Shown here: positions 40,236 through 51,994 of the stretch, piece by piece
How positions within the stretch are numbered: position 1 is the stretch's first letter
Layout: the number at the start of each line of letters is the position of its first letter
From: Ichthyosporea sp. XGB-2017a
Taxonomy: Eukaryota > Opisthokonta > Ichthyosporea
Length of the DNA: 55,549 bases
Direction: 5' to 3'
Assembly (NCBI GenBank): GCA_002811675.1
Contig: PDIM01010328.1
Coordinates: 137,897 to 193,445, forward strand
Made by a program: the position numbers and the translations under genes
Notes under the pieces: generated by a model
Database searches by the model: none
Seen by the model: only the letters and a program-made list of their open reading frames with translations
What the model was told of the DNA's origin: nothing

Positions 40236-41308
40236 ATGTCGTCACCTATTAATACGCCCAGAACATGTCCTCCTATAATTCGAACGTATGGGAAAAAGAC
40301 TTGGAAAATGTCTTCTGCTAATAATCAATGTTTGTCATTCAGTACTAAATCAGCCGAGTATGTGTCTTTCCCTAATATAATCCCCTCAGATTTCGTCCCT
40401 GAAGTAAAGGAGCAATCCATTTTGAGAACTAATTCTGAAATAGGCATCCTTTCAAATTCCAAAAGGCGAAACTCTCAAACATGCTTCCAGAGAAAGAGAG
40501 TTACCTATTCAAGTTCTGAAACTCGGGATGACCCTATATTCGGGAACAGCTTCAATCAGCACCACCAAAAAGTGTCGAAGACCTTTTTGAAAAGGCGTCA
40601 CTCATGCTCAGCTGCTCTTAGCACACAAAGCGATTGCGGACTAAAGGCTTCAAATTCTATGCATGGGTCTAAAAAGAAGAACAAGTCGAAGCATACAAGT
40701 AAGTCCTTGCACGCCTTTAACCCTCAATTTAAAATCTCACTCTAATTTCTTTTATTAACTTTTTCGAATTTCATGTACTGAAATTGAGAAGAACTTTCAC
40801 AGGGGCAGGGGGGAAATATATCAAACACGAGCACCCCTGTGAAAGTAATTCCAGAAAAAAAACAAGTCGCTTTACAAAACAAGGAAGACACAATGAACCA
40901 CGAATTGAAATTGCTTAAAGAGCATTTAGAAGAAGTTGATAAAAGCACCCTTTCTGAAACTGAAGAAATCAACACACCAGAGAGCAGGTACGTATATACA
41001 ACAAACATAAAACAAATCCACGCATCGAACATTTCTAACACATCTCACTTATATATAGAAACATAATTCTTCATGAAGACGAATCTCACTCTTCTTCAAA
41101 TATTGCCTTAACCCTCAGTCAGCGGGAGTCTTTCCCAACCACCTCACATTCTAATACAAATACACCTCAAAGTGACAATACACCAATATGCACAACACTA
41201 GGTTACAGAGAGTATCTGCTTGATATGGGGCAAATAGGTATTGAATCAGATATAACATCAAACACAATAACTGATCTACCAGAACATATAGACCTAATTT
41301 TCAATTAA
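40236..41308 (+). CDS. Small basic protein with an RTYGKK motif (possible sororin/Wapl-type cohesin factor)
   Basis: Not firmly recognised. The exons are 40236-40698, 40789-40987 and 41059-41308. Phase is consistent only if the first intron ends at ATTGAG (40788) rather than at the later CACAG. This gives about 303 aa. The first 40 residues contain PPIIRTYGKKTWKM; R-[ST]-Y-G-R/K motifs near the N-terminus of Wapl and Haspin are Pds5-binding sites. The middle is basic and Ser-rich with a short coiled coil (ELKLLKEHLEEVDKS). The C-terminus reads GYREYLLDMGQIGIESDI and ends EHIDLIFN. Sororin also ends in a short FDLL-type motif and carries an FGFE-x-LL element, a weak parallel. An in-frame ATG at 40173 would add 21 residues; the ATG at 40236 has better context. 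Function is speculative. Confidence 0.55.
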
Positions 41309-42313
41309 AAAAAAAGAACGCGAATTAGCACACGTAAACTACCGCCTGCACATCCAAAAAAAAAACCGAGTGAAATCTATTTTCATTCAGCGAAATATTG
41401 TCCTCTTCGACAGTTATGTCTAGGAAGTCTAACATATGAAAGCATCATTATGCAAAAGATTTCACTTTTTTCTACACCGATCCTGCCAAGCCACCAGCAA
41501 ATCTAAGCAACGAATACGAACCTTGAAGCACAATAAAGCAACTCCCTCCCTCCACAAGCCCCATTCTACATTAAGAATGAAAACTTGGGAGCCACGTACA
41601 GTCACCGTATGCCGGGTGTTGTGCTGTTGTGCTATCAAGTGCACAGATTCACACACTCATTCATTGACATCCTTCCAGTACAGTCACTGTAATGTAAATC
41701 ACAACATGGACGGCACACACTCCAGACGTACCTCATGGACTGAGATACACACACAGCATTATGTAACTCCCTCTTCTAGTGCAGATAAATGATGGGAGAG
41801 AGTGTGACGGATAAAGCTGATTCATTGATAGATAGATAATCAGTGAAGCCATGTGGTCACTCAACCAACCCAAGAATAGAACATCAACCACTTTGCTGGC
41901 ATGTGACTGGCTATCTTTGACGCAGGTGTACTGTGACTGGAGGATATGGGATTCAAAAGGCCTCTGATTCGTCCATTGGTACATTTCTTGGGGCAATGAT
42001 TGGTCCATCAGATTGATTTTGTGCCCTTTGAATGGGTTTGGGGGTATTTCATTGGCTAAGGTAGTGAGTTACATAATTAGCATGTGCCCTATAGTGGTCC
42101 ATTATCTAGCAGTTATTTGCACAAGCGTCTTCCCATTCAGCTGATGAATGAATAATAGCGGAGGTATGTGTCTTGCACCCACTGGTTGTGTGTGTATTAT
42201 TTCAGTTTGTGTCCAGATCTTCTTTGATTGGCTGGTGAATCACTCCCCTTTCTAATATAAAGCACTCTGCTTCTGCGTATTAATCTCGTCGTATAGGCTT
42301 CATTATAATAATC
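41309..42313. other. Intergenic between the RTYGKK gene and the first MscS gene
   Basis: About 1 kb. Several ORFs of 60-118 codons exist here but are rich in His, Thr and Cys, without family features or a consistent splice plan. There are CTCCCTCCCTCC and TAGATAGATAATC simple tracts. The part next to 42314 is the likely promoter of the channel gene. Confidence 0.5.
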
Positions 42314-45300
42314 ATGACTGCTGGACAAGAAGGGGAAGAGTCTAATGATCAAAAGGCATACGCGCCTTCTGAAAAGCAAGCGCAAAAGGAAGAGCAGTCT
42401 GTTGAAACTCTTAAAGAAACTACGGAAAGTAAGGAAACTCCTGAAGAAGCATTTGCCAGGGAATTGCATTTTTCGAATTCGTTTGGTTTCTCTGGGTACG
42501 ACCAGCCGTTGGAAAAGAAAACGAACAGTCTGCATATTGAATGTGGTGCCCCACTTGATGATAGTTTGGCAGATCTTGTTGGTAGTAACCAGTTTGAAAA
42601 TGCACAGGGTGAAGAGGCCTCAGGGCAAATGGCCGAGGGAACGGAAAGATCAGCTCCGTTGCAGGAAAGAGAGTCATTAGGACAATTTGAAAGTGAACTC
42701 TCTGTTGTGAAAGAGGAATCAGTGGAGGGAGAAGCGACTGTGGAAGATGGCTATTCTACGGACACTGATACGTGTGATGAAGAAGAAGAGAAAGGATCTA
42801 TGCGCTCGCATTTTACTAGCGCTTCAAAGCGCACTGTACGAAATAGACCTATCTCAGAAAGCGATGGAAGTAACAGTGAGTTTACAAGGCGATATAAACA
42901 GCATATGAAGAATGGGCAAAGTGTTGGGGGATTTCGAGAAATCCAAGGGCGCAATCTTAAAGATTCTTTTAAAAGGTTTAACTCAATGCACCACATTAGA
43001 GCAACATCGAAAGATAGTAAAAAATCGGATACCAAACGGTTAAGTGGGACGAAGTCAAAAAGACTAAGTCGATTGAGTAACGGGGAAAGCAAAAAGAGCG
43101 GAGCGGCATCGTTAAAATCTATTGGAGCTCGCCAAAGCTTGCAGAAGCAAGTCGAAGATATTGAGGATCTCTCGCAGATGGCACCGGAAATGAGTGAAGC
43201 TGTAACCATAGGAAAGGACGATATTGCAGTTGAGACCAAGTATGACACAGAACCACTTCAGCACACTGTTAACATGGAGTATGAGCTACCTACAAGACCT
43301 GCTACTCAAGACGAAGAATATGATTCGGATGCTTCAGTAATGTCGGAAATGACAAACAGCGAAAATAAGGCCATTCGCCGATACTGGCGAAGGCAGGCCC
43401 TTGTACTCTTTCTGCTAGCCGTTTTGGTTATGATTCCAGCCGTGGCTATTCGTTTTCTAGTCAAATGTAAAGACACTGCGTCTGGTGAAGATTGTCCAAC
43501 AGTGAGAGACAGGTCACTGGCATGGTGCTTGATGATAGCCATTTCTCTTGTGGGTTATTGTGTTGCCAAAGCAATGGTACATTTGATTGTAATTCTAGTG
43601 GAACAATTTTACGCAACAAATGTAAATGTTATTTATTATATTTTTGGTATTAGACGACCATTGAGATGGACTTTTTGGTCAATTATTACTCTCATAGACT
43701 ATCGATTTACCTTGTTGATCGCATACGATGCGGACTTTCTTGTGTCTGGAAAGCTGGAGCCCGTGTGGGCGCTTCTGATTTGTTTGGTTGTTACATTTAT
43801 TGCCCTTACACTTAAGGCACTGGCTGTGAAGAAAATGGCAAATGGTTATCATAAAAAGGCCTATTTTGAAAGAATTCAGAATTCTCTTCATTCAGAGTAC
43901 GCGTTAAATCAATTGTCGAAGACAAGAGTGCACCGAAAGTCAAAGTCATTGAGCCCTAAAGGGCCTTTGAAAGTGATTAGCCCAGCTGATGCGGATGCAT
44001 TTGAGAAGAGTAAAAATAAGCTTGATGCGGAAGGTATAGCTGGCAGTTCACCAGTGCTTGATGTCGATGCAGCAGGCAAAAGCGCGGCTCTCGATGAGTT
44101 AACAGAAGAGCTCCTTGAGACCCAAAAGGACGGAAAGAAAGTTTCTGAAAAGCAAGTTCATAAGCTTGTTACATTCATTAGAGACAGATCCATGATACCA
44201 GTAGGAATGACTTCTCACTTATCCCACGCCAATAGCATAGATGAGAATGATAATAATCCCCGACAGGCGAAACATGTAGCTAAAAAACTCTTTAAAAAAG
44301 TGAAAAAGCCTCACATGAAAGTAATTGAATATGAAGACTTCATTCCCTACTTCAGTAGGGAAGCAGATTGCGCGAGGGCTTTTGCTATGTTTGATGTTAA
44401 TGGTGATGCTACTGTGTCTAAGAGAGAGTTTGTAGAGGGTGTGCAGGCTATTTTTAAAGAGCGTAAGGCTCTTTCATATTCGCTGAGTGATACGAAAACT
44501 ATCGTAGCTACTCTAGACACCGTCTTTACTGTACTCATATTCTTTATTCTCTTCTTTGTTTACCTTATTATTTTCGGGGTTGATGTTGTCAAGTTCATAA
44601 TTGCGTTGGCTGGTATTATTGCAGGTATGTAATTGTTTTATTGGTGTATATATTGTTGATTCATATAGCATTCTAATTTGCAATTTTTTTGTTCTGTACT
44701 TTAGCATTTGCGTTTGCATTTGGTGAATCTATTAAGGAAGTTTACGAAAACACAATATTTATTTTCGTAGTTCACCCATTTGATATTGGTGATCGTATTA
44801 CTTTACCGGAAGGCAATTCGTACGTAACTAGTATTAGCCTTCAAGTCATTGAATTCGATAGGTATGTTTTTGAGACTTTTTTGTAATTTCTTTACAGATA
44901 GCTTAGTATTAACTCCTCGCCTTTTTTGAAACTCTTTCTTTGTGAACAATGAAGGTGGGATGGTCAAAAAATATACTACCGCACCACATCTTTGCAAAAT
45001 ATTCCTATTTTGAACGTAAATAGAAGTGACCATATGTGGGATACCGTCACTTTCGATATTGATAATCGCATCAGCAATGAGAAAATCAGAGCCATTCAAA
45101 GTGCAATCTATAAGTTTCTGAAAGATAATCCTATTGATTGGTACCCTGAATTTGATTTTGTGCTTAGTGATATTCAAAAAAATAATTTGATATCTTTTAG
45201 TTTATGGATTCAGCACAGAATTAACTTTCAAAGTGCTACAAACCGCTATCGAGCAAGGACCACCTTCTATTTGTATCTGAAAAGTGTCTTGGAAGAGCTC

Positions 45301-45429
45301 GATGTATTCTACTTGCCGCCTGTTCAGCGACTGGAGATTGCTAACGCCCATGAGTTTGCCTTTGGTGCACAGCAAACACATCCCATTGGCAAAAAAGCTT
45401 CACTTAGTGATTTTGGTCTTTCAGTTTAA
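42314..45429 (+). CDS. EF-hand MscS-family mechanosensitive channel, copy 1
   Basis: A membrane-tension-gated channel of the Msy1/Msy2-like eukaryotic MscS group, which helps fission yeast survive hypo-osmotic shock (family knowledge). The exons are 42314-44624, 44705-44861 and 44955-45429, giving 980 aa. Residues 1 to about 350 are acidic and Ser-rich, probably cytosolic. Hydrophobic segments begin near 360 (QALVLFLLAVLVMIPAVAI). One canonical EF-hand loop starts at D694 (DVNGDATVSKRE, with ligands at positions 1, 3, 5, 7, 9 and 12). The pore helix and beta domain follow (VVKFIIALAGIIA, FAFGESIKEV, VVHPFDIGDRITLPEG, then WDGQKIYYR). The EF-hand between the transmembrane part and pore suggests calcium modulation. 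It is followed 505 nt later by a paralog in the same orientation. Confidence 0.93.
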
Positions 45430-45934
45430 ACTTTATACACCCAACTCAAACCCTACACTTGATCTTTAACATGTTTGTTTCACTTCAACATGCGTGATTC
45501 GAATCGCTCTTGTTGCAAGAATGGACACGAGAGGATTTCAACCTCAACCTTACTTTTCTTCTTATTGTTTTATATTATATATAAAAACAGCCTATATTCT
45601 ATGCACATATTTTATCTTTTGAAAGGATGTTAACTGTTTAGAAGAGGCAAATCTCCACAAGAAATAAATTATGTTGAAAAAATAGAAAACACCAAAAATT
45701 CAAAATACCATTCTATAATTTTTCGCACACGTGGCAATGGCTGGGAGGAATTTGCGTTACAGAGCCGTGCAGTGCTATTTATAGCCCTGGAGGAAGGAAA
45801 TAAGGGAGGGAGGAGGGAGGATCTGGACAGTACTACATAGCTGTGCTTATCTTACTATATTTCTAACTACACATACTATTTAACTTGTCTGTTGTGTGGA
45901 GGGAGGGTGATAGCGACAAAATCTGCGTCTCAGA
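45430..45934. other. Spacer between the tandem MscS genes
   Basis: An AT-rich 505-nt spacer with no gene. It carries purine-rich GGAAGGAAATAAGGGAGGG sequence near 45792 and a CATAGCTGTGC motif near 45836, presumably the second channel's promoter. The palindrome GATTCGAATC near 45497 has no tRNA context. Confidence 0.5.
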
Positions 45935-48767
45935 ATGGCTGATCTTGGTGGTCATGAAGAGGGAAACGCCATGGCGACCAAGGCAGAGGAGCCCATGGAG
46001 GGGCGGGTAGAGCTAAATGACATTGTTGTTAATGAAATCGTTCCAGGATCTGGTGAAGAAGAAATGAACGAGACTAGACGGTCTAGTAAAAGCAAGAAAG
46101 AAGAGCATATAGCAGAGATGGTAGGTGAAGAAGCGCTAGATTCATTGCTTAGAAAAACTGTTGTTTGGGAAGAAAGCTCTTCGAGCTCGTCTGATTCAGA
46201 AGAACAAGATGCTCTTACCAAGAGTCTAAATGATACGAAAGAAGCTTCACAGAGCAGCATATATCACGAAGAGCTTGAGCAGTACAGAGAGATGGCCAAT
46301 CTCGCATTGGCGGGACAGAGGGCAAAATTTAAAAACAGGGACGCAAAGTCAGTTTTCGTGCAGAAACAAACTGGTTCTGATGAGAAGGAGAAGAAAATAG
46401 CCAGCGATAGGGATCGTGATGACTTTGAAAAAAAAAATAATTGCGAGGAGAGTGATATTAATATTGAAATGGACCAGATTTCGGAAGAGGGTGCCAGTCC
46501 ACTGCCTAATAAGATGGGAAAGCGCCAACATTCAAAATCTGTGCCAGTTCAAGAAACTTCAAGCATTGAGTACGACCTACCAGACCGGCCTTCTAACAAT
46601 GCAGCAGAAGGAATGAGCTTTGGGGATTCCGAAGGCTCTCTTGCATCTTCCACTGCTTCTATATTTGAGGGACGTACTCCCATGTCTAAATGGCTCAAAC
46701 AAGTCATTGTGCTGTTTGTCATTGGACTTCTATGGTTTACCCCGGGCCTCATGTTGAGATTGTTCGCGCAAGGTTTCTACGTGTACACAGTTCCAGCATT
46801 CACTTGGTGCTTGACAATAGCATTCTTTTTTTGGCTATATATTGTAGCAATGTTCTTTGTTTTCGTAATAACGGCCATAGTTGAATACTTTTTTCTTGAA
46901 AACGCCAATGTTATTTATTACCTCGTAGGAGTTAAGAGACCGTTTCGTTGGCTCTTATGGTCAATATTCGCAACATTCAATTGGCGATATACAATGACAT
47001 ACTCATATGAGCTGGACGATGAGCCTTTTGACGCAGTAGATGATGATCACTTATCTTGGGTTATCAAAATTTTCGAGTGCCTTTGTGTCACGTTTGCTTT
47101 CCTTCTTATAAAGGCACTTATTGTTAAGCGAATGGCGAATGCATTTCATAAAAAGGCATATTTTGAAAGAATTCAGAATTCTCTTTTTGCAGAAAATGCG
47201 TTGCGTGTTTTATGTACAAAAGAAACTTTTTCACGTTCAAGGGCTGGGAGCGTGTTTCAGAAAGTGAAAGAGGGCTTTGCAAGAGTAAATTCTTTGTCGA
47301 ATACCGCACAAGGGGGGAAATTTGAAAACGAAATCGAACAAGTAGACTTTGAAGAGGAATTGGAGATAGATCTCGATAAAGATAACAACGAAGAACATGG
47401 CGAAGAAAGCCTGCAAGCAACATTACAACCAACTGATAAACAGATGCATGAGGTGATGAAAAAGTATGGACGAAGTGCCGTTCCCCATATTCCTTTTCTC
47501 GCTGGGCCCAATGTAACCGGATCCGACTTTGAGTACGAAGGAGGCACCAATAGTCCACAGCACGCGAAAAAGGTAGCAAAGTTGCTCTTCAAGAAACTGA
47601 AAAAACCTGGTACGCGAGTTATTCATTACGCAGACTTTGAGCCATATTTCTCTGATCTCGAGAAAAGAGCAAGGGCCTTCGCCCTATTTGACACGACTGG
47701 TGACGGCCTCATTGAAAAGAAGGAAATGATACAAAGCGTAAAAGATATATTTAGAGAGCGCAAAGCCCTTGCCTACTCTCTATCTGATTCCGAAACAATT
47801 GTGGAAACTTTAGACATAGTCCTGACGACAATTACCTTCATCATTCTCTTTTTTATCTATTTAATCATCTTTGGTGTAGATTTGCTAAGCTTTTTAGTTG
47901 CTTTTGCCGGAATTTTAGCAGGTGAGCGATTTGTATTAATGTATTCTTCTATCTTAAAGTAAAAAAGTACTAATTTATTTGGACATTCGGTCTTTTACTT
48001 TGATAAGCGTTTACTTTTGCCTTCGGGGAAATGATCAAAGACTTGCTATCAAATGTCATCTTTTTGTTTGTTGTTAACCCATTTAGTGTCGGAGATAGAA
48101 TAACCTTACCGGAGGGAAATAGTTATGTTGCGAGCATAAATCTCCAATACACAGAGTTTGATCGATGGGATGGGCAAAAGATCTATTACAGGAATACTAT
48201 GTAAGTCAGAAGAAGTAGATACATTAATAGCTGTCTAAATGTTACTAAAAAAATATTCTTATTCTTTCCCTTTATTTCTCCAGACTTCAGCAAGTACCAA
48301 TTCTCAATGTGATGAGGAGTGGGCATATGTACAATACACTTCTGTTTGATATTGACCGGAGAACATCTGTGAAGAAGATCCGGGCTATACAAGCGGGTAT
48401 CCACGTTTATTTGACAAACAATGCCACTGACTGGTATCCAGAGTTTGATTTCGTCCTTGACAAGATCACAGACAACACTAAGTTAACCTTCATGCTTTGG
48501 ATTCAACAACGAAGAAATTTCCAAAGCGCTACCCAAAAATTTATTTATAGAACCAACTTTTTCCTATTCTTGAAAGAGCTTCTGGAAGAACTAGAAATAG
48601 AGTATTATCCTCCTTTGCAACGGATAGCAATTGAAAAATCCCCCTACTGTGATGATCCAACTCCTTCCCTTCACGTGGACCATGATCCATCAAAACCAAT
48701 GAAAAATGTTCTTCCAGAAAGTCATGACAGTGGTCCCGAAAGACGAAGCGTCAAAATCAAGGAGTGA
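45935..48767 (+). CDS. EF-hand MscS-family mechanosensitive channel, copy 2
   Basis: A tandem paralog of the preceding channel. The exons are 45935-47921, 48008-48200 and 48284-48767, giving 887 aa. It shares the acidic, Ser-rich N-terminus, YDLPDRP, the transmembrane block starting near residue 250 (QVIVLFVIGLLWFTPGLML), ANVIYYLVGVKRPFRW, NAFHKKAYFERIQNSL and one EF-hand starting at D586 (DTTGDGLIEKKE). The pore region is FLVAFAGILA, FTFAFGEMIKDL, VVNPFSVGDRITLPEG and FDRWDGQKIYYR. Intron 1 falls at exactly the same codon and phase as in copy 1, whereas intron 2 is 12 codons further downstream. The two copies differ most in the cytosolic N-terminus and in the linker after the RIQNSL block, so they may differ in regulation. 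Confidence 0.93.
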
Positions 48768-49092
48768 TTGTCAAATTCTCTAAGGTGGGCATCTTGGTTC
48801 TCGATGTATTAGTGACTCAGTTCACCCTTTATTAGCATAAGCCCAAGGAGCGTTATAAGCCTCGTTATTGCCATTTGACAATGAAGAGAATCACAAATCC
48901 TTACACAAATACAATGAATTAATTGCAATAGTCACATAGGGTTAGGGATATCCTACATATTTCGCGCCCAAATCCCAATAAATATCACAACTGGTGGGGG
49001 GGGGGGGGGGAGGAGGAAGAAAGAAGAGGCATCTACAGCCTGGAAAGGGATTAGTGGAGAATTGATTTCGCTAGCTTTTAAGGAAACAGAGC
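48768..49092. promoter_or_regulatory. MSH5 promoter region with a 15-G run
   Basis: A 325-nt spacer. A 15-nt G run at 48996-49010 is followed by purine-rich AGGAGGAAGAAAGAAGAGG and lies about 85 nt before the MSH5 ATG. No ORF is visible. Confidence 0.5.
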
Positions 49093-51975
49093 ATGAGCCT
49101 GTCGGTAGAGGAGCAGGAGAGGGTAGTCGGGGAAGGTGTTACTAGTAGTCTCAGTGTGGCGGAATGTGGAAGTGTCACGAATGGAAATACTTCCCCGAGC
49201 CTTCTTTCTGGAGAAGCCGTCACAAAATACCTTTCTTTGTCTTGGAAGTCTGATTGTCTTGGAGCTGCATATTATGATAAAGAAACATGCAATATCAAGT
49301 TAATGCCTGACGCCAACGAGTCACCGCCTTACTTTCAAACTCTACGCACCCTTTTACTTGAAGTTGAGCCCAATGTTGTTATATTGAACAAAACGGTAGA
49401 TCAACGTGTGGTAAAAGCAGTTCAGTCTGTGTTCGGAGTAGATTGCGAGGCCGATGGTCCTAATTCTGCCGGCAAACTCATCGTGATATCTCCATCGAAC
49501 GATTTTAAATTTGAAAGATGCTGTTCTGATGTTTTACACTTGGAAACAGTTTGTACCAGAGGCAAATCTCGAGAAGAAATTGCCTTTTTTAATTCTGGTG
49601 TAATTAATAGCGAAAAGATTGAAATGATTAGAGCCTCAGGTGCTCTTGTCAAATATCTTAGCCGCAACTTAGTAGATATTTTGAGCGAGAACAGGTAATT
49701 TGTATATACAGTGCGCACAATGAAATGCAAGACCAAATCTAACATATTCCATTCTGCACTCAAAAGCCCCGAGCGTTCAAGTTTTCCTTTGAACAAATTT
49801 GAGTTGTTGACTTTTTCACAGTTTGTTTATATTGATGGGGATACCTTTCAAGCCTTGCAAGTCTTTAATAACGAGATACACCCATCGCTCAATAAGAAAG
49901 GGAATGTACGGAAAGAAGGCCTCTCGTTGTTCGGGATTCTGTCAAATTCAGTTTCCTCTGGGGGAAAGAAAGTTTTAAAAGGCTGGCTTAAACGACCAGA
50001 GGCGGATTTTGAAGTCATAAGAAAGCGACAAAAAGATGTTGCATTTTTTCACGCTTGTGAAAATGAAGATGTGACAAGGAATATACATGGTATGTTGAAG
50101 TCTGTGAGAGCGCTTGGACCTATACTGGCACGTGTATATACCAATGGCAGGATCTCCTTTCTCGATTGGAAGGTATTGCATGAGACTTGCAACAAAATCC
50201 ATGGCATTCGGGCGATAACTAAGCGAATACATACGCAAAATGAAAACATATCCATTGTGGGAAAGCTTTTGTCGCTACCGGAAGATGTGTTGCAAGACTT
50301 GATTATGCAGCTTGATATCATTGATTTTGAAGCTTTTGAAACTGGGGGCAAATTTGCTGTTGTGGCTGGTGTTGATGAAGAGTTGGATGAAGTATCAGCA
50401 AAATACAGTAGGCTACCCGAAATCCTGGATCATTTTGCAAATCAGGAAGTTGACTCTAATCCTTTTATTGAAAAATGCCAATTGGAATACTTTCCTCAAA
50501 TTGGATACCTGGTTGGGATTGACAAAACTTGTTTAGGCGCCGTGTCTGACCCAAAAGAGTTTCCTGGACTGGAATTTCAGTTTATTAGTGACTCTGTTGT
50601 CCATTACAGGTCCGCTATTACAAAAAATCTTGATCTTGAACTTGGTGACTTGTTCGGACAGATTGTCGATATGGAAACGAATTGCATGATTTTACTGCAA
50701 AATAGCATTCTAGACCAGTCAGATATTCTGGAAGCATTTTCAAATACATGTTTAGAGCTGGACTGCATCATTGGACTAGCTTTAGCTGCGAGAGCTATGG
50801 ACTTCACGTGCATGCCTAAATTGTCGGATGAAACTAGTTCAATTGAAATTTTTCATTCTCGCCACCCTTTGCAAGAGCTAAGCGTCGGTTCCTTCATTCC
50901 GAATGATATATCTTTTGTAAGAAAAGAAAAAGAAGTCAATATTGTCACTGGACCGAATGGAAGCGGAAAAAGCATATATCTGAAACAGGTCCCACTCTTG
51001 TTGATAATGGCCCATATTGGAAGCTTCATACCTGCAAAATCAGCAACAATTGGGGGTCCTATTGACAAAATTTTTACTAGAATTCAAACCCGGTAAAGTA
51101 TTGTTAGATATGTGTCCCTCAAAAATATTTCAACTCCAAATTCCATGGACACCTAAATTTTAATTTGTTGCTGCTACAGCGAAAGCGTTTCCAAGCGAGA
51201 AAGTGCTTTTGTAATTGACTTGAATCAGGTAATAGAAGCCTCTGACAATTGCACTCGGAATTCACTTGTTGTTTTGGACGAATTTGGAAAAGGAACCGAT
51301 TCCAATTGTGGAACTGCTATTCTTCTTGCCGTTATTCAATACATGCTCGAACTAAAAAGTGAATGTCCATACATGGTTAGTACGGGAAAAGTTACCGGCT
51401 TTTCCCAGCCGGAAAAATAGTGTTCGATAAACCAACGTTCTCACATGCATTCACTCTATGAATATCAAACACCGTTAGATTCTTTCAACTCATTTTTATG
51501 AGTTCTTCACCAATTCATTGTTCTTTGAAAGACTTTCTGATGATGCCAATGCTAAGCTAGAGTTTCTGGCAATGGATTATTTCTTACAAAACACTGAACC
51601 GGTATTCTTATATCAGGTGAAAAAGGGAATCTGCAAAAGCAGTTGCGCGTATTTTATTGCACGACAATCAGGCGTACCTATCCAAGGCAAGTAACCCATC
51701 ATAATACCCCATTCTACCACCATTACTTCCGAAAAGCTTCTGAATTTGAACTGTACTCTTGTGTGTTAACGTTTTTGATAGTTATTGAAAGGATGGAAAA
51801 TATTCGTGATTGCATTCAAAATGGCACGGCAATTCGGCCATTACGTTCTCCCGACGCGGATAGCAAGGAAAAGGTGGCAAAACAGATATTTGAATTCATA
51901 ACCGAAAATAGGCCTACAGCAAAAAATTTGTCTAAATGTAAAGACACAATTCTCCGCATCGCTAATGCACAATGA
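49093..51975 (+). CDS. MSH5: MutS homolog MSH5 (meiotic MutS-gamma)
   Basis: With MSH4 it forms the clamp that stabilises meiotic crossover intermediates. The exons are 49093-49694, 49767-51092, 51180-51375, 51479-51686 and 51782-51975, giving 841 aa. MSH5-type features are YLSLSWKSDCLGAAYYD at the N-terminus, the lever domain start FVYIDGDTFQALQVF, GLSLFGIL, the Walker A GPNGSGKSIYLKQV, IFTRIQTR|ESVSKRESAF, Walker B SLVVLDEFGKGTDS and C-terminal SGVPIQ|VIERMENIRD. There is no mismatch-recognition Phe-x-Glu domain I, as expected for MSH4/5. Phase closes only if the last intron uses a GC donor (CAAG|GCAAGT). The stop is 19 nt from the stop of the convergent CIAO1 gene. The presence of MSH5 argues that this organism undergoes meiosis. 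Confidence 0.93.
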
Positions 51976-51994
51976 AATTCACTCTTCAAGACAA

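Noticed and set aside
40801-40838. Acceptor TTTCACAG at 40802 for the RTYGKK gene
   Set aside because: It gives the wrong phase and an early stop; the acceptor at 40788 keeps both flanking exons in frame.
41436-41792. 118-codon ORF upstream of the first MscS gene
   Set aside because: His/Thr/Cys-rich without motifs, in an AT-rich spacer; an opposite-strand frame is equally open.
45490-45510. tRNA B-box-like GATTCGAATC
   Set aside because: There is no A box, no acceptor stem and no cloverleaf around it.
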